From NCBI RefSeq assembly GCF_024730785.1, contig NZ_CP102830.1:1674001-1738000 (forward strand): a stretch of 64,000 nt of DNA. The letters are read 5' to 3'. Origin of the DNA: Pseudomonas sp. LS44 (GTDB lineage: Bacteria > Pseudomonadota > Gammaproteobacteria > Pseudomonadales > Pseudomonadaceae). How positions within the stretch are numbered: position 1 is the first letter of the stretch; each line of letters opens with the position of its first letter. The notes under the pieces are model-generated. The model did no database searches. It saw only the letters and a program-made list of their open reading frames with translations, and had not been told where the DNA came from. Shown piece by piece: positions 28,399-39,834 of the stretch. The position numbers and the translations under genes are program-made.

Positions 28399-29337
28399 AT
28401 GTCTGCATCTTTCGCATTCGTTTTCCCCGGGCAGGGCTCGCAATCGCTTGGCATGCTTGCCGAGCATGGGGCCCAGCAGCAACAAATTGTGGATACTTTC
28501 GTCGAGGCGTCCGATGCGCTCGGCTATGACCTGTGGGCGCTGACTCAGCAGGGACCTGAAGCCCTTCTCAATCAAACCGACAAGACTCAGCCAGCAATTC
28601 TGGCCGCATCCATTGCGCTATGGCGCCTCTGGCGGGCAGAACAAGGTCTGCAGCCGGCCTTTGTTGCTGGTCACAGCTTGGGCGAGTATTCGGCTCTAGT
28701 CGCAGCTGGGAGCATAGGTTTTGCCGATGCGCTGAAGTTGGTCGAACGTCGCGGTCAATTGATGCAGGAGGCGGTACCAGCTGGGCAGGGTGGCATGGCC
28801 GCTATTCTTGGTCTTGAGGATGATGATGTGCGCGCGGCCTGCGCTGAAGCTGCGCAGGGCGAGGTAGTCAGTGCCGTTAACTTCAATGCGCCCGGTCAAG
28901 TCGTTATCGCCGGCGCTGCCGCAGCTGTCGAGCGCGCAATCGATGCATGCAAAGCCCGTGGAGCAAAGCGCGCCATGCCGCTGCCAGTGAGCGTGCCATC
29001 GCATTGTGATCTGATGCGGCCAGCCGCTGAACGTTTTGCCGAGTCGGTATCGGCTGTCGCTTGGCGGGCCCCGCAAATTTCCCTGGTACAGAATGTCAGT
29101 GCAGCAGTGGTGATTGATCTGGAAACGCTTAAGCGCGATCTCCTTGCACAGCTCTATAACCCTGTGCGGTGGGTCGAGTCGATGGTGCAGCTGTCGGCTC
29201 AGGGCGTGACTGGCCTGATTGAATGCGGGCCCGGCAAGGTGCTTTCAGGGCTTAACAAGCGCTGCGTAAAAGGCATCGACACCTACAACTTGGATACCCC
29301 AGATGCTTTTGCCGCTACCCGCGCGGCTCTGGCTTGA
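28399..29337 (+). CDS. fabD: Malonyl-CoA:ACP transacylase FabD
   Basis: Loads malonate onto ACP for FASII. It is 312 aa. The oxyanion motif is FPGQGSQSLGML, the nucleophile is in GHSLGEYSALVAAG (S93), and the His region is PVSVPSHCDLM. It lies about 100 nt after plsX and 17 nt before fabG. Confidence 0.96.
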   Translation: MSASFAFVFPGQGSQSLGMLAEHGAQQQQIVDTFVEASDALGYDLWALTQQGPEALLNQTDKTQPAILAASIALWRLWRAEQGLQPAFVAGHSLGEYSALVAAGSIGFADALKLVERRGQLMQEAVPAGQGGMAAILGLEDDDVRAACAEAAQGEVVSAVNFNAPGQVVIAGAAAAVERAIDACKARGAKRAMPLPVSVPSHCDLMRPAAERFAESVSAVAWRAPQISLVQNVSAAVVIDLETLKRDLLAQLYNPVRWVESMVQLSAQGVTGLIECGPGKVLSGLNKRCVKGIDTYNLDTPDAFAATRAALA

Positions 29338-29354
29338 ATCAAGGAGAAAGCTGC

Positions 29355-30098
29355 ATGAGCCTGCAAGATAAAGTTGCCCTAGTAACGGGTGCGAGTCGTG
29401 GTATCGGTCAAGCGATCGCTCTTGAGCTAGGGCGCCAAGGCGCAGTAGTCATTGGTACCGCCACTTCAGCATCGGGTGCCGAGCGCATCTCACAGATGCT
29501 GAAGGAAAACGGTATCGCGGGGTCTGGGCTGGTATTGGATGTGAGCAATGACGAATCGGTCTCCAGTACTCTAGAGCAAATCCAGCAGAGTGTCGGTCAG
29601 CCGCTGATTCTCGTGAATAATGCCGGGATCACTCGCGATAATCTTATGCTGCGCATGAAAGATGACGAGTGGCACGATGTCATTAACACGAACCTGAACA
29701 GTCTGTATCGTCTCTCCAAAGCCGTGCTTCGCGGGATGACCAAGGCACGCTGGGGGCGAATCATCAATATCGGTTCGGTAGTTGGTGCCATGGGCAATGC
29801 TGGCCAGGTTAACTACGCTGCTGCTAAAGCGGGGCTGGAAGGTTTCAGTCGAGCCTTGGCTCGCGAAGTCGGCTCCCGTGCGATTACCGTGAACTCGGTA
29901 GCGCCAGGTTTTATCGACACCGATATGACTCGTGAATTGCCCGAAGCACAGCGCGAGGCGCTGGCGGCGCAGATTCCATTGGGCCGTCTCGGCCAGGCTG
30001 AAGAGATCGCCAAGGTGGTAGGCTTCTTGGCTTCTGACGGTGCAGCTTATGTCACTGGGGCTACTATTCCAGTGAATGGCGGAATGTACATGAGCTAA
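29355..30098 (+). CDS. fabG: 3-oxoacyl-ACP reductase FabG
   Basis: NADPH-dependent SDR reductase of FASII. It is 247 aa with cofactor motif TGASRGIG and catalytic S141, Y154 and K158 (NIGSVVGAMG, VNYAAAKAG). The ATG at 29355 is preceded by AAGGAGAAAG. An in-frame start at 29334 overlapping fabD is less likely because the SD fits 29355. Confidence 0.96.
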   Translation: MSLQDKVALVTGASRGIGQAIALELGRQGAVVIGTATSASGAERISQMLKENGIAGSGLVLDVSNDESVSSTLEQIQQSVGQPLILVNNAGITRDNLMLRMKDDEWHDVINTNLNSLYRLSKAVLRGMTKARWGRIINIGSVVGAMGNAGQVNYAAAKAGLEGFSRALAREVGSRAITVNSVAPGFIDTDMTRELPEAQREALAAQIPLGRLGQAEEIAKVVGFLASDGAAYVTGATIPVNGGMYMS

Positions 30099-30212
30099 AT
30101 GTGACCAAGACCTTCAGAAAACTGTCATAGCTGCTGTCTAAAATCCGTTATAAAGTTGCAACGGTTTATAGGTAGATGGTTGGGCTGATAGTGAAGGTCC
30201 TAGGCATTTGGC

Positions 30213-30240
30213 TTGAAATGCGGAAAACCCTTTCTATACA
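30213..30240 (+). promoter_or_regulatory. Candidate acpP promoter
   Basis: TTGAAA (30213-30218) and TATACA (30235-30240) are spaced 16 bp. The predicted 5' leader is about 45 nt. The 194-bp gap upstream also holds a TATAAA...TTTATA inverted repeat around GTTGCAAC (30149-30170), a possible operator. Confidence 0.6.
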
Positions 30241-30270
30241 CTTACCCACAGACCAGCTGCCTGGATTTGT

Positions 30271-30292
30271 CCATTAGGAGTGAAAACAAGGT
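30271..30292 (+). promoter_or_regulatory. acpP ribosome-binding region complementary to the RgsA-like sRNA
   Basis: CCATTAGGAGT (30271-30281) contains the acpP Shine-Dalgarno core AGGAG. It is identical to the plus-strand sequence at 36679-36689, so the minus-strand sRNA encoded there is fully complementary over 11 nt. After a small internal loop the shared CAAGGTA (30286-30292 here) extends pairing to the start codon. Confidence 0.65.
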
Positions 30293-30526
30293 ATGAGCAC
30301 CATCGAAGAACGCGTCAAGAAAATCGTTGCTGAGCAACTGGGCGTCAAAGAAGACGAAGTAACCAATAGCGCTTCCTTCGTTGAAGACCTGGGTGCCGAC
30401 TCTCTTGACACCGTTGAGCTGGTGATGGCTCTCGAGGAAGAGTTCGAGACCGAAATCCCGGACGAACAAGCAGAGAAGATCACCACTGTTCAGGAAGCTA
30501 TCGATTACGTTACTGCGCACGCGTAA
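30293..30526 (+). CDS. acpP: Acyl carrier protein
   Basis: 77 aa, acidic. The phosphopantetheine Ser is in [19 protein letters not shown] (S37). It has its own promoter region and a strong terminator after it, consistent with much higher expression than fabF. Its leader overlaps the predicted sRNA pairing site. Confidence 0.98.
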   Translation: MSTIEERVKKIVAEQLGVKEDEVTNSASFVEDLGADSLDTVELVMALEEEFETEIPDEQAEKITTVQEAIDYVTAHA

Positions 30527-30556
30527 GAACATGTAATCGTCGGTTTCCCGACTCGG

Positions 30557-30597
30557 AAAAGCCGCACTGCCCCAACCGGGCGTGCGGCTTTTCTTTA
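30557..30597 (+). terminator. Terminator/attenuator between acpP and fabF
   Basis: The 11-bp perfect stem AAAAGCCGCAC / GTGCGGCTTTT has a 14-nt C/G-rich loop, then TTCTTTAA. It probably ends most acpP transcripts while allowing read-through to fabF. Confidence 0.88.
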
Positions 30598-30635
30598 AGC
30601 GCAATCAATGTAGTAGATAGATGAAGGAGATTACT

Positions 30636-31880
30636 GTGTCGCGTAGACGCGTTGTGGTCACCGGCCTGGGCATGTTGTCGCCGCTGGGTACCGATGTGCC
30701 GAGCAGCTGGCAGGGTATTCTGGCTGGCCGAAGTGGCATTGGTCCGATCGAGCATATGGACCTTTCTGCCTATTCCACCCGTTTTGGCGGCTCGGTGAAG
30801 GATTTCAATGTCGAGCAATATTTGTCAGCCAAAGAGGCTCGCAAACTCGACCTGTTTATCCAGTACGGGATGGCAGCCAGTTTCCAGGCCATTCGTGACT
30901 CGGGGCTGGAAGTAACTGACGCCAACCGTGAGCGCATCGGTGTGGCGATGGGTTCCGGGATTGGTGGCCTCACCAATATCGAGAACAACTGCAAGGTATT
31001 GCATGAGCAAGGGCCGCGGCGTCTTTCGCCGTTTTTTGTGCCCGGCTCGATCATCAATATGATTTCTGGGTTCATGTCCATCCATTTGGGATTGCAGGGA
31101 CCGAACTACGCGATTGCGACGGCTTGCACCACAGGCACGCATTGCATAGGCATGGCGGCCCGCAACATTGCCTATGGTGAGGCTGACGTCATGATTGCCG
31201 GGGGCGCCGAGATGGCAGCCTGCGGACTGGGAATTGGCGGTTTCGCCGCGGCGCGCGCGCTGTCTACCCGTAATGACGACCCGACCCGTGCCAGTCGTCC
31301 GTGGGACAAGGGGCGTGACGGTTTCGTTCTTTCCGATGGTGCCGGCGCTTTGGTGCTCGAAGAACTCGAACATGCGAAAGCGCGTGGCGCCACTATTTAT
31401 GCCGAGTTAATCGGTTTCGGCATGAGTGGCGATGCCTATCACATGACGTCGCCGCCGGAAGACGGTGCCGGTGCCGCCCGTTGCATCACCAACGCAATCC
31501 GTGATGCCGGCCTGAGTGTCGATCAGGTCCAATACATCAATGCTCATGGCACCTCGACTCCGGCCGGTGATCTGGCTGAGGCGGCTGCGATCAAGTCGGT
31601 ATTCGGCGATCATGCTTACAAGCTGGCGGTCAGCTCGACCAAGTCGATGACAGGCCATTTACTTGGCGCGGCGGGCGCGGTGGAGGCGATCTTCAGCGTG
31701 TTGGCGATTCGCGATCAGGTGGCGCCGCCGACCATCAACCTCGACGACCCGGACGAAGGCTGTGACCTTGATTTCGTTCCGCATCAAGCCAAGGAGCTGC
31801 CGATTGATGTCGTGCTCTCCAACTCCTTCGGCTTTGGTGGTACCAACGGCTCGCTGGTGTTTCGCCGGTTCGCCGGCTAA
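30636..31880 (+). CDS. fabF: 3-oxoacyl-ACP synthase II FabF
   Basis: Elongating condensing enzyme, 414 aa. The catalytic triad is C164 ([10 protein letters not shown]), H304 (NAHGTSTP) and H341 ([11 protein letters not shown]). The start is GTG 30636, supported by GAAGGAGAT 8 nt upstream, giving [14 protein letters not shown]. The ATG at 30621 lies within that SD region and is unlikely. It overlaps pabC by 1 nt (TAATG). Confidence 0.96.
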   Translation: MSRRRVVVTGLGMLSPLGTDVPSSWQGILAGRSGIGPIEHMDLSAYSTRFGGSVKDFNVEQYLSAKEARKLDLFIQYGMAASFQAIRDSGLEVTDANRERIGVAMGSGIGGLTNIENNCKVLHEQGPRRLSPFFVPGSIINMISGFMSIHLGLQGPNYAIATACTTGTHCIGMAARNIAYGEADVMIAGGAEMAACGLGIGGFAAARALSTRNDDPTRASRPWDKGRDGFVLSDGAGALVLEELEHAKARGATIYAELIGFGMSGDAYHMTSPPEDGAGAARCITNAIRDAGLSVDQVQYINAHGTSTPAGDLAEAAAIKSVFGDHAYKLAVSSTKSMTGHLLGAAGAVEAIFSVLAIRDQVAPPTINLDDPDEGCDLDFVPHQAKELPIDVVLSNSFGFGGTNGSLVFRRFAG

Positions 31881-32695
31881 TGCTGACCTGGGTCGACGGT
31901 TGCCCCAGCGAGACACTTCCTGTTCAGGATCGCGGTCTCGCTTACGGCGATGGGTTGTTCGAAACCATCGGCGTAAAGAATGGCCAGCCGCTGCTCTTGG
32001 CTCGGCATCTCTCCCGCTTGAAGGAGGGCTGCGCGCGCTTAGCCTTGCCCTGTGATGTAGACCTTGTCCATTCCGAACTGCTGCGCTTCTGTGCGCTGAT
32101 CGGTGAGGGCGTCGCTAAGCTGATCGTGACTCGCGGCGACGGTGTGCGTGGCTACGCTCCTTCAGTATCGGCACAAGCACGGCGAATTCTGCAGGCAAGT
32201 CCTTGGCCTGACTACCCTGCAAAAAACGCCGAACATGGCGTACGTTTGTTTTCCTGCCAAACGCGGCTTGCCGAACAACCCCTGCTCGCCGGGCTGAAGC
32301 ATCTGAACCGTTTGGAGCAAGTCCTGGCCCGTGCCGAATGGCAGGATTTCGAGCACGCTGAGGGCTTGATGCTGGATGTTTCCGGAAGGGTCATCGAAGG
32401 CGTGTTCAGCAATCTGTTTCTAATTAAGGATGGAATACTGGCCACTCCGGATTTACAGCGCTGCGGCGTGGCCGGCGTGATGCGTGCCGAGTTGTTGGCG
32501 CAGTGCTCGGCGCGTGGTATCACCGCCGTCGTACGCGATATCAGCTACGCGGAGTTGCTGGATGCTGATGAGATATTTCTGTGCAACAGTCTCTACGGCA
32601 TCTGGCCGGTGCGCGCGCTGCTGGATCATGACTGGCCGGTCGGCTCGCTCACCCGTAAACTCCAGAGCATCGCCGGCGATCTAGTGGACTGTTGA
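31880..32695 (+). CDS. pabC: Aminodeoxychorismate lyase PabC
   Basis: PLP fold-type IV lyase forming p-aminobenzoate for folate. It is 271 aa with QDRGLAYGDGLFETI, the PLP Lys in LAGLKHLNRLEQVLAR, and DEIFLCNSLYGIWPV. Its ATG overlaps the fabF stop, and it precedes mltG by 3 nt, the usual gammaproteobacterial order. Confidence 0.93.
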   Translation: MLTWVDGCPSETLPVQDRGLAYGDGLFETIGVKNGQPLLLARHLSRLKEGCARLALPCDVDLVHSELLRFCALIGEGVAKLIVTRGDGVRGYAPSVSAQARRILQASPWPDYPAKNAEHGVRLFSCQTRLAEQPLLAGLKHLNRLEQVLARAEWQDFEHAEGLMLDVSGRVIEGVFSNLFLIKDGILATPDLQRCGVAGVMRAELLAQCSARGITAVVRDISYAELLDADEIFLCNSLYGIWPVRALLDHDWPVGSLTRKLQSIAGDLVDC

Positions 32696-32698
32696 TTC

Positions 32699-35374
<2,676 letters not shown>

Positions 35375-35405
35375 AATCGGCGCACCAGTCAGTTAGGAAT
35401 GCCGC

Positions 35406-35762
35406 ATGAGCTTGCCACCAAATCTTGGCCCGCGTAACGGGATCTTGTCTCTGACTATCAAGGACAAGTCCGTGCTCTATGCCGCCTATATGCCGTTCAT
35501 CAAGAATGGCGGCTTGTTCATCCCCACCAACAAAAGCTACAAGCTCGGCGATGAAGTGTTTATGTTGCTCAACTTGATGGATGAGCCTGAAAAAATTCCA
35601 GTTGCCGGCAAGGTGGTCTGGATCACGCCCAAGGGTGCCCAGGGCAATCGCGCTGCTGGTGTCGGCGTGCAGTTCAATGATGGCGACAACACTGCGCGTA
35701 ACAAGATCGAAACCTATCTGGCTGGCGCCCTGACTTCCGATCGTCCGACCCACACGATGTAA
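35406..35762 (+). CDS. pilZ: Type IV pilus biogenesis protein PilZ
   Basis: 118 aa, the founding PilZ-domain protein, needed for type IV pilus assembly through PilB and FimX-type partners. It begins MSLPPNLGPRNGILSLTIKD and has GGLFIPTNKSYKLGDEV. The RxxxR c-di-GMP motif is absent, as in true PilZ, so it does not itself bind the nucleotide. It is positioned between holB and tatD as in other Pseudomonas. Confidence 0.96.
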   Translation: MSLPPNLGPRNGILSLTIKDKSVLYAAYMPFIKNGGLFIPTNKSYKLGDEVFMLLNLMDEPEKIPVAGKVVWITPKGAQGNRAAGVGVQFNDGDNTARNKIETYLAGALTSDRPTHTM

Positions 35763-35851
35763 TTGCCGCAGGCGGCCAACCTCAAGCTATCGGCGAGTGC
35801 ATCAGCCCCGGCGTCACGGCTTACAAGGTCGCCGTCCGGTTTGAGGTTTTC

Positions 35852-36640
35852 ATGTTAATTGACTCCCATTGCCACCTGGATCGTCTCGATCTTTCAGCCC
35901 ACAACGGCAGCCTCGACGCGGCGTTAACTGCCGCCCGTGAAGCTGGCGTTGGTCATTTTCTTTGCATCGGCGTGAGTGCCGAGAATGCTTCCGTAGTGAA
36001 GAGACTCGCCGAGCAGTATCCGGATGTTCACTGCTCAGTGGGTATCCATCCGTTGGATTTGGAGCCTGGGGCGGCGCCAGCGCTAGACTGGTTGCTCAGC
36101 GAGTTGGAGCATCCGCGTGTCGTCGCGATAGGCGAGACCGGGCTGGATTATCACTATGAGCCGGAAGCCGCGGAGCTGCAGCGCACGGCTTTTCGCTTGC
36201 ACCTACAAGCGGCGCAAATCACCGGTAAACCAGTCATCGTGCATACCCGGACGGCGCGCGCCGATACCTTGGAGCTGTTGCGCGAGGCGGCCTTGTCACA
36301 AGCCGGGGTGCTGCATTGCTTTACCGAAGACTGGGAGATGGCCAAAGCCGCGCTGGATCTAGGCTTCTACATCTCGCTGTCCGGCATCGTCACCTTTCGC
36401 AATGCCGATGCATTGCGTGACGTGGCACGCCGAGTCCCCTCCGATCGCCTGCTGGTGGAAACCGACTCCCCGTACTTGGCGCCCATTCCTCACCGCGGTA
36501 AGCCGAATCTTCCGCAGTATGTTCGCGATGTCGCTGAGTTTCTCGCTGAGCTGCGTGGTGTAAGTTTTGATCTGTTGGCCGAACAGACTACGAGCAATTT
36601 TCAGCGTCTGTTTCCGTTGGTGGGCTTAAATCGCGGATAA
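35852..36640 (+). CDS. tatD: TatD-family metal-dependent DNase
   Basis: 262 aa TIM-barrel hydrolase. Metal ligands are in DSHCHLDRLD (H6, H8), VAIGETGLDYHYE, VHTRTARAD, LHCFTEDWE and ETDSPYLAP. The ATG at 35852 follows GAGG. Its end abuts the T-run of the sRNA terminator, which is encoded on the opposite strand. Confidence 0.94.
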   Translation: MLIDSHCHLDRLDLSAHNGSLDAALTAAREAGVGHFLCIGVSAENASVVKRLAEQYPDVHCSVGIHPLDLEPGAAPALDWLLSELEHPRVVAIGETGLDYHYEPEAAELQRTAFRLHLQAAQITGKPVIVHTRTARADTLELLREAALSQAGVLHCFTEDWEMAKAALDLGFYISLSGIVTFRNADALRDVARRVPSDRLLVETDSPYLAPIPHRGKPNLPQYVRDVAEFLAELRGVSFDLLAEQTTSNFQRLFPLVGLNRG

Positions 36641-36675
36641 AAAAAACCCGGGTTCTGGGGGATGAATCCGGGTCA
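36639..36675 (-). terminator. Terminator of the RgsA-like sRNA
   Basis: On the minus strand, ACCCGGATTC pairs with GAACCCGGGT (one G-T) and is followed by a run of eight T. It works only in the minus direction. Confidence 0.8.
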
Positions 36676-36758
36676 AGACCATTAGGAGTAAATCAAGGTA
36701 CGCAGTCCACGGTACCTTGGCTGGCGGGACACTTGGGGGGAGATGTCGCACGCCAGTA
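36640..36758 (-). ncRNA. rgsA: RgsA (P16)-like small regulatory RNA
   Basis: A ~119-nt transcript is inferred on the minus strand downstream of tatD, the position of RgsA in P. aeruginosa. Structure 5' to 3': a hairpin CUGGCG...CGCCAG with a C-rich loop (UCUCCCCCC), a second hairpin AAGGUAC/GUACCUU, an unpaired linker UUUACUCCUAAUGG, then a terminator ACCCGGAUUC/GAACCCGGGU and U-run. Upstream CAATACT (36764-36770) resembles a sigma-S -10 element (CTATACT). RgsA is known as an RpoS-dependent, Hfq-associated sRNA. The linker is complementary to the acpP ribosome-binding region. Confidence 0.78.
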
Positions 36759-36848
36759 CTCTGAGTATTGGTGAAGATCGCTGATCGTCCAGATTACTAA
36801 TGTTCGTTTTTTAAACGGATTTGGAATACATGAACTACTGCTGAGTGC

Positions 36849-37982
36849 TCACCTAGATGCCAGCTGGGTTAGAACGGTCAAGGCTTCTTCAATAACATGG
36901 CCTTCGGTGTAGAAATGGGGTGAAAAACGAATACCCGGCCCGCGCTGGGCGCACACGATCTGCTCGTTTTTCAGTTTCTCGAAGAGGGCGCGCTGATCCC
37001 AACCGTCAAGGCTGAAAGTCAGAATCCCAGCGCGTCGAGCTGGATTGCGCGGGCTATGCAGCGTGACACCGGTAATCCGGTCAAGCCCATTCTGTAGCCA
37101 ATGTATCCGCTCGTTCAGCGCTTGGCCGACCGCGCTCATACCCACTTCTTCCAGCAGTGACAGGCTGGCCTCCAGGGCTACCGCGCCTAGCAAGTTGGGG
37201 CTGCCACATTCGAAACGCTTAGCAGACCGCGCGGGTCGCCAGTCGCTGCGATCATAGTCGCCGGCATGTTCGAGCATGTGCCAGCCGTACTCGTGGAGTT
37301 TCAACTGCTCGCGTAGATCGCTGCGGCAGTAAAAGACGCCTAGACCTTCAGGGCCGAGCATCCATTTATGCCCATCCGCCATAGCAAACGCACATGCACA
37401 TGCTTGCGCATCGAAGGGAAGGGCGCCCAATTGCTGGATGGCATCCACGCAAAACAGCACCCCTCGCTGCTGGCAACCGTGGCCTAGACGTTCCAATTCA
37501 AGCCGAAGGCCACTGGCGTATTGCACCGCGCTAATCGACATCAGCCGAGTCCGCGGTCCGCAAGCGGCGAGTAGGGCGCCTTCTGGGTCGTCACCACTTA
37601 AATCCACCTGCTTCACTTCGACGCCTAGAGGTTTCAGGGCTTCCCAGACGATGCGGTTAGAGGGGAATTCTTCGTTGCTGATGACTATTTGGTCGCCAGC
37701 TTTCCAGTCCAGACCAAAAGCCACGAAGGAGAGCGCTTCGGAAGTATTTTTTACCAGGGCGATGTCATCGCGACTCGGCGCGTTGAGCAAGCGTTTGAGT
37801 CGGTCGCGCAGGGTATTTTCCAGGATTAGCCAGTTCGGATAGTCGCGTGCACCGATGGAAACATTTTCCTCGGCGAAGCGCGCGACAGCCTCTGCGGCAC
37901 GGCGTGGCCACGGGGCGACGGCGGCATGATTGAGATAGCGCAGTCCCGAGGCTTGAGTAAACTCATTTCGATAGGCATACAT
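36849..37982 (-). CDS. Class-V PLP aminotransferase/cysteine desulfurase-like protein
   Basis: About 377 aa. PLP-fold I signatures are LNHAAVAPWP near the N-terminus, DAIQQLGALPFD, and the Schiff-base Lys in MADGHKWMLGPEG, then GSPNLLGAVALEASL. It belongs to the broad NifS/CsdA/kynureninase-like group. No clear catalytic Cys loop of a cysteine desulfurase is evident, so the substrate is open. The ATG at 37982 (MYAYRNEFTQ) is chosen; a TTG at 38000 preceded by AGGG is an alternative. It is divergent from the TetR gene by 75 bp. Confidence 0.85.
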   Translation of the reverse strand: MYAYRNEFTQASGLRYLNHAAVAPWPRRAAEAVARFAEENVSIGARDYPNWLILENTLRDRLKRLLNAPSRDDIALVKNTSEALSFVAFGLDWKAGDQIVISNEEFPSNRIVWEALKPLGVEVKQVDLSGDDPEGALLAACGPRTRLMSISAVQYASGLRLELERLGHGCQQRGVLFCVDAIQQLGALPFDAQACACAFAMADGHKWMLGPEGLGVFYCRSDLREQLKLHEYGWHMLEHAGDYDRSDWRPARSAKRFECGSPNLLGAVALEASLSLLEEVGMSAVGQALNERIHWLQNGLDRITGVTLHSPRNPARRAGILTFSLDGWDQRALFEKLKNEQIVCAQRGPGIRFSPHFYTEGHVIEEALTVLTQLASR

Positions 37983-38057
37983 AGGTTTAGATCCGTGCAA
38001 TTTAGCCCTGAATAGGCATAATACGCCCCTTCGTTTTTTTGACCTTGCAGTCTATTT

Positions 38058-38696
38058 ATGCAGAAAGAACCTCGTAAAATCCGCGAATTTCGTCGTCGTG
38101 AGCAAGAAGTTCTCGATACTGCGCTGAAGCTATTCCTCGAGCAGGGGGAAGACAGCGTGACGGTCGAGATGATTGCCGACGCTGTGGGCATTGGCAAAGG
38201 CACTATCTACAAGCACTTCAAATCCAAGGCCGAGATCTACCTGCGGCTGATGCTGGATTATGAGCGTGACCTGAACAGCCTGTTCCATTCCGAGGATGTG
38301 TCGCGTGACAAGGAAGCCCTGTCACGTGCGTATTTCGAGTTTCGCATGCGCGACCCGCAGCGCTATCGCCTGTTCGACCGCTTGGAAGAGAAAGTGGTGA
38401 AGGGCAATCAAGTGCCGGAAATGGTCGATGAACTGCATAAGATCCGTGCATCAAACTTCGAGCGCCTGACCCAGTTGATCAAAGGGCGCATTGAGGAGGG
38501 CAAGCTGGAGGATGTGCCGGCGTACTTCCATTACTGCGCTGCCTGGGCGTTGGTGCATGGCGCCGTGGCGCTGTATCACTCGCCATTCTGGAGCAATGTG
38601 CTTGAAGATCAGGATGGCTTCTTCCAGTTCCTGATGGATATCGGCGTGCGCATGGGCAACAAGCGCAAGCGCGAGGGTGATCCCTCCGCCAACTGA
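38058..38696 (+). CDS. TetR-family transcriptional regulator
   Basis: 212 aa. The helix-turn-helix is at about 30-60 (VEMIADAVGIGKGTIYKHFKS), preceded by a basic N-terminus (RKIREFRRREQEVLD). The C-terminal ligand domain starts at MLDYERDLNSLF. It corresponds by position to PA2957 of P. aeruginosa. It may control the divergent aminotransferase gene; the 75-bp intergenic region is AT-rich with overlapping promoter-like elements (CATAAT near 38019-38024). The ligand is unknown. Confidence 0.92.
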   Translation: MQKEPRKIREFRRREQEVLDTALKLFLEQGEDSVTVEMIADAVGIGKGTIYKHFKSKAEIYLRLMLDYERDLNSLFHSEDVSRDKEALSRAYFEFRMRDPQRYRLFDRLEEKVVKGNQVPEMVDELHKIRASNFERLTQLIKGRIEEGKLEDVPAYFHYCAAWALVHGAVALYHSPFWSNVLEDQDGFFQFLMDIGVRMGNKRKREGDPSAN

Positions 38697-38772
38697 GGTC
38701 GCCACCGTAGCGGCGTATGGGCGCCGCTGGCGGTAGGGATATACTCCAGTAAGACATCGCGGGAGCTTTTCC

Positions 38773-39741
38773 ATGATCGTCGATCGCCAGGGCAGGCGTT
38801 TCCGCAACCTGCGGATCAGCCTGACCGCCGCCTGTAACTACGCTTGCACCTACTGCGTGCCGGACGGTAAGCGTCTTGTCGCCGCGCAGGATGAGCTGTC
38901 GGCTGACGCCATGGTTCAGGGGGTTGCCTATCTGATCGAGGCGGCTGGCATTGAGCGTTTGCGTATCACGGGTGGCGAGCCACTGGTCAGTCCCAAACTT
39001 GAACCATTCCTGCAAGGCGTCGGGCGTTTGGGTCTGGCAGATATCAGTATCACCAGCAACGGTCAGTTGTTGGCGCGTAAGTTGCCGCTTTTGCTGGATG
39101 CTGGCATCCGGCGTCTGAATATTTCTCTCGATACCCTTGATCCGGAAGCGTTCCGCAAAATCGCCCGTGGCGGTGATCTGAGCAGTGTGCTTGGCGGGCT
39201 CGACCAAGCGCGCGAGGCGGGGCTGAAGATCAAGATCAATATGGTGCCGTTACGCGGCCACAATCTCGATCAAGTACTTCCGCTGTTGGATTACTGCCTC
39301 ATGCGTGGTTTCGAGCTGCGCTTTATCGAGTTGATGCGGATGGGCCATTTGGCCCGCGATCCGAATGCTTTCCTGCAACAGTTCGTTGGCATGCCCGAGT
39401 TGCTCGCGCTGATCGGTGAGCGCTATGGCTATGCACAGGCGCCCGCACCTCTGGATGCAACGGCGCTGCGTTATGAAATCCCTGGCCAGGGATTTTTTGG
39501 CGTGATCGCCAACGAGTCCGTTCCGTTCTGCCGTACCTGTTCACGCCTACGGCTGTCGTCGACTGGCTGGCTGCATGGTTGCCTGTCGTCGAGCAATCGA
39601 CATTACATCGGCGATTTGCTCGATAAGCCGCGCCACCAGGCCTTGCCCGCCTTGCAGCGATTACTGGTCAAGACGCTGGCGGATAAACAGGAAGTGGCGT
39701 TTTCTGGCGGCGCAACCGTCATGAAAATTATCGGTGGCTAA
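38773..39741 (+). CDS. moaA: MoaA-family GTP 3',8-cyclase (radical SAM)
   Basis: First step of molybdopterin synthesis, if genuine MoaA. It is 322 aa. The radical-SAM cluster is ACNYACTYC, followed by LRITGGEPLV, ITSNGQLL and LNISLDTLDPEAF. The C-terminal auxiliary cluster is FCRTCSRLRLSSTGWLHGC (C-x2-C-x13-C), and the C-terminal Gly-Gly (KIIGG) needed by MoaA is present. No other moa genes adjoin, and FIELMRMG and GFFGVIANES differ somewhat from typical MoaA, so a paralogue is possible. The ATG at 38773 follows GGGAGC. Confidence 0.85.
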   Translation: MIVDRQGRRFRNLRISLTAACNYACTYCVPDGKRLVAAQDELSADAMVQGVAYLIEAAGIERLRITGGEPLVSPKLEPFLQGVGRLGLADISITSNGQLLARKLPLLLDAGIRRLNISLDTLDPEAFRKIARGGDLSSVLGGLDQAREAGLKIKINMVPLRGHNLDQVLPLLDYCLMRGFELRFIELMRMGHLARDPNAFLQQFVGMPELLALIGERYGYAQAPAPLDATALRYEIPGQGFFGVIANESVPFCRTCSRLRLSSTGWLHGCLSSSNRHYIGDLLDKPRHQALPALQRLLVKTLADKQEVAFSGGATVMKIIGG

Positions 39742-39834
39742 TTTGCATTGCAGAGCAGCGAGCGCAGAGCTGGCGCGGAAGCTGCAGAGAGCTTCTGTCC
39801 GCCGGTTTTCCGTCACCGGCTTGGGAGAATTGCA

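Noticed and set aside
36637..36675. Hairpin as terminator of tatD
   Set aside because: The T-run is on the minus-strand side; on the plus strand the hairpin is preceded by A's and not followed by T's, so it serves the sRNA instead.
38697..38772. Molybdenum-cofactor riboswitch before moaA
   Set aside because: Only 76 nt are available and no multi-stem structure was found.
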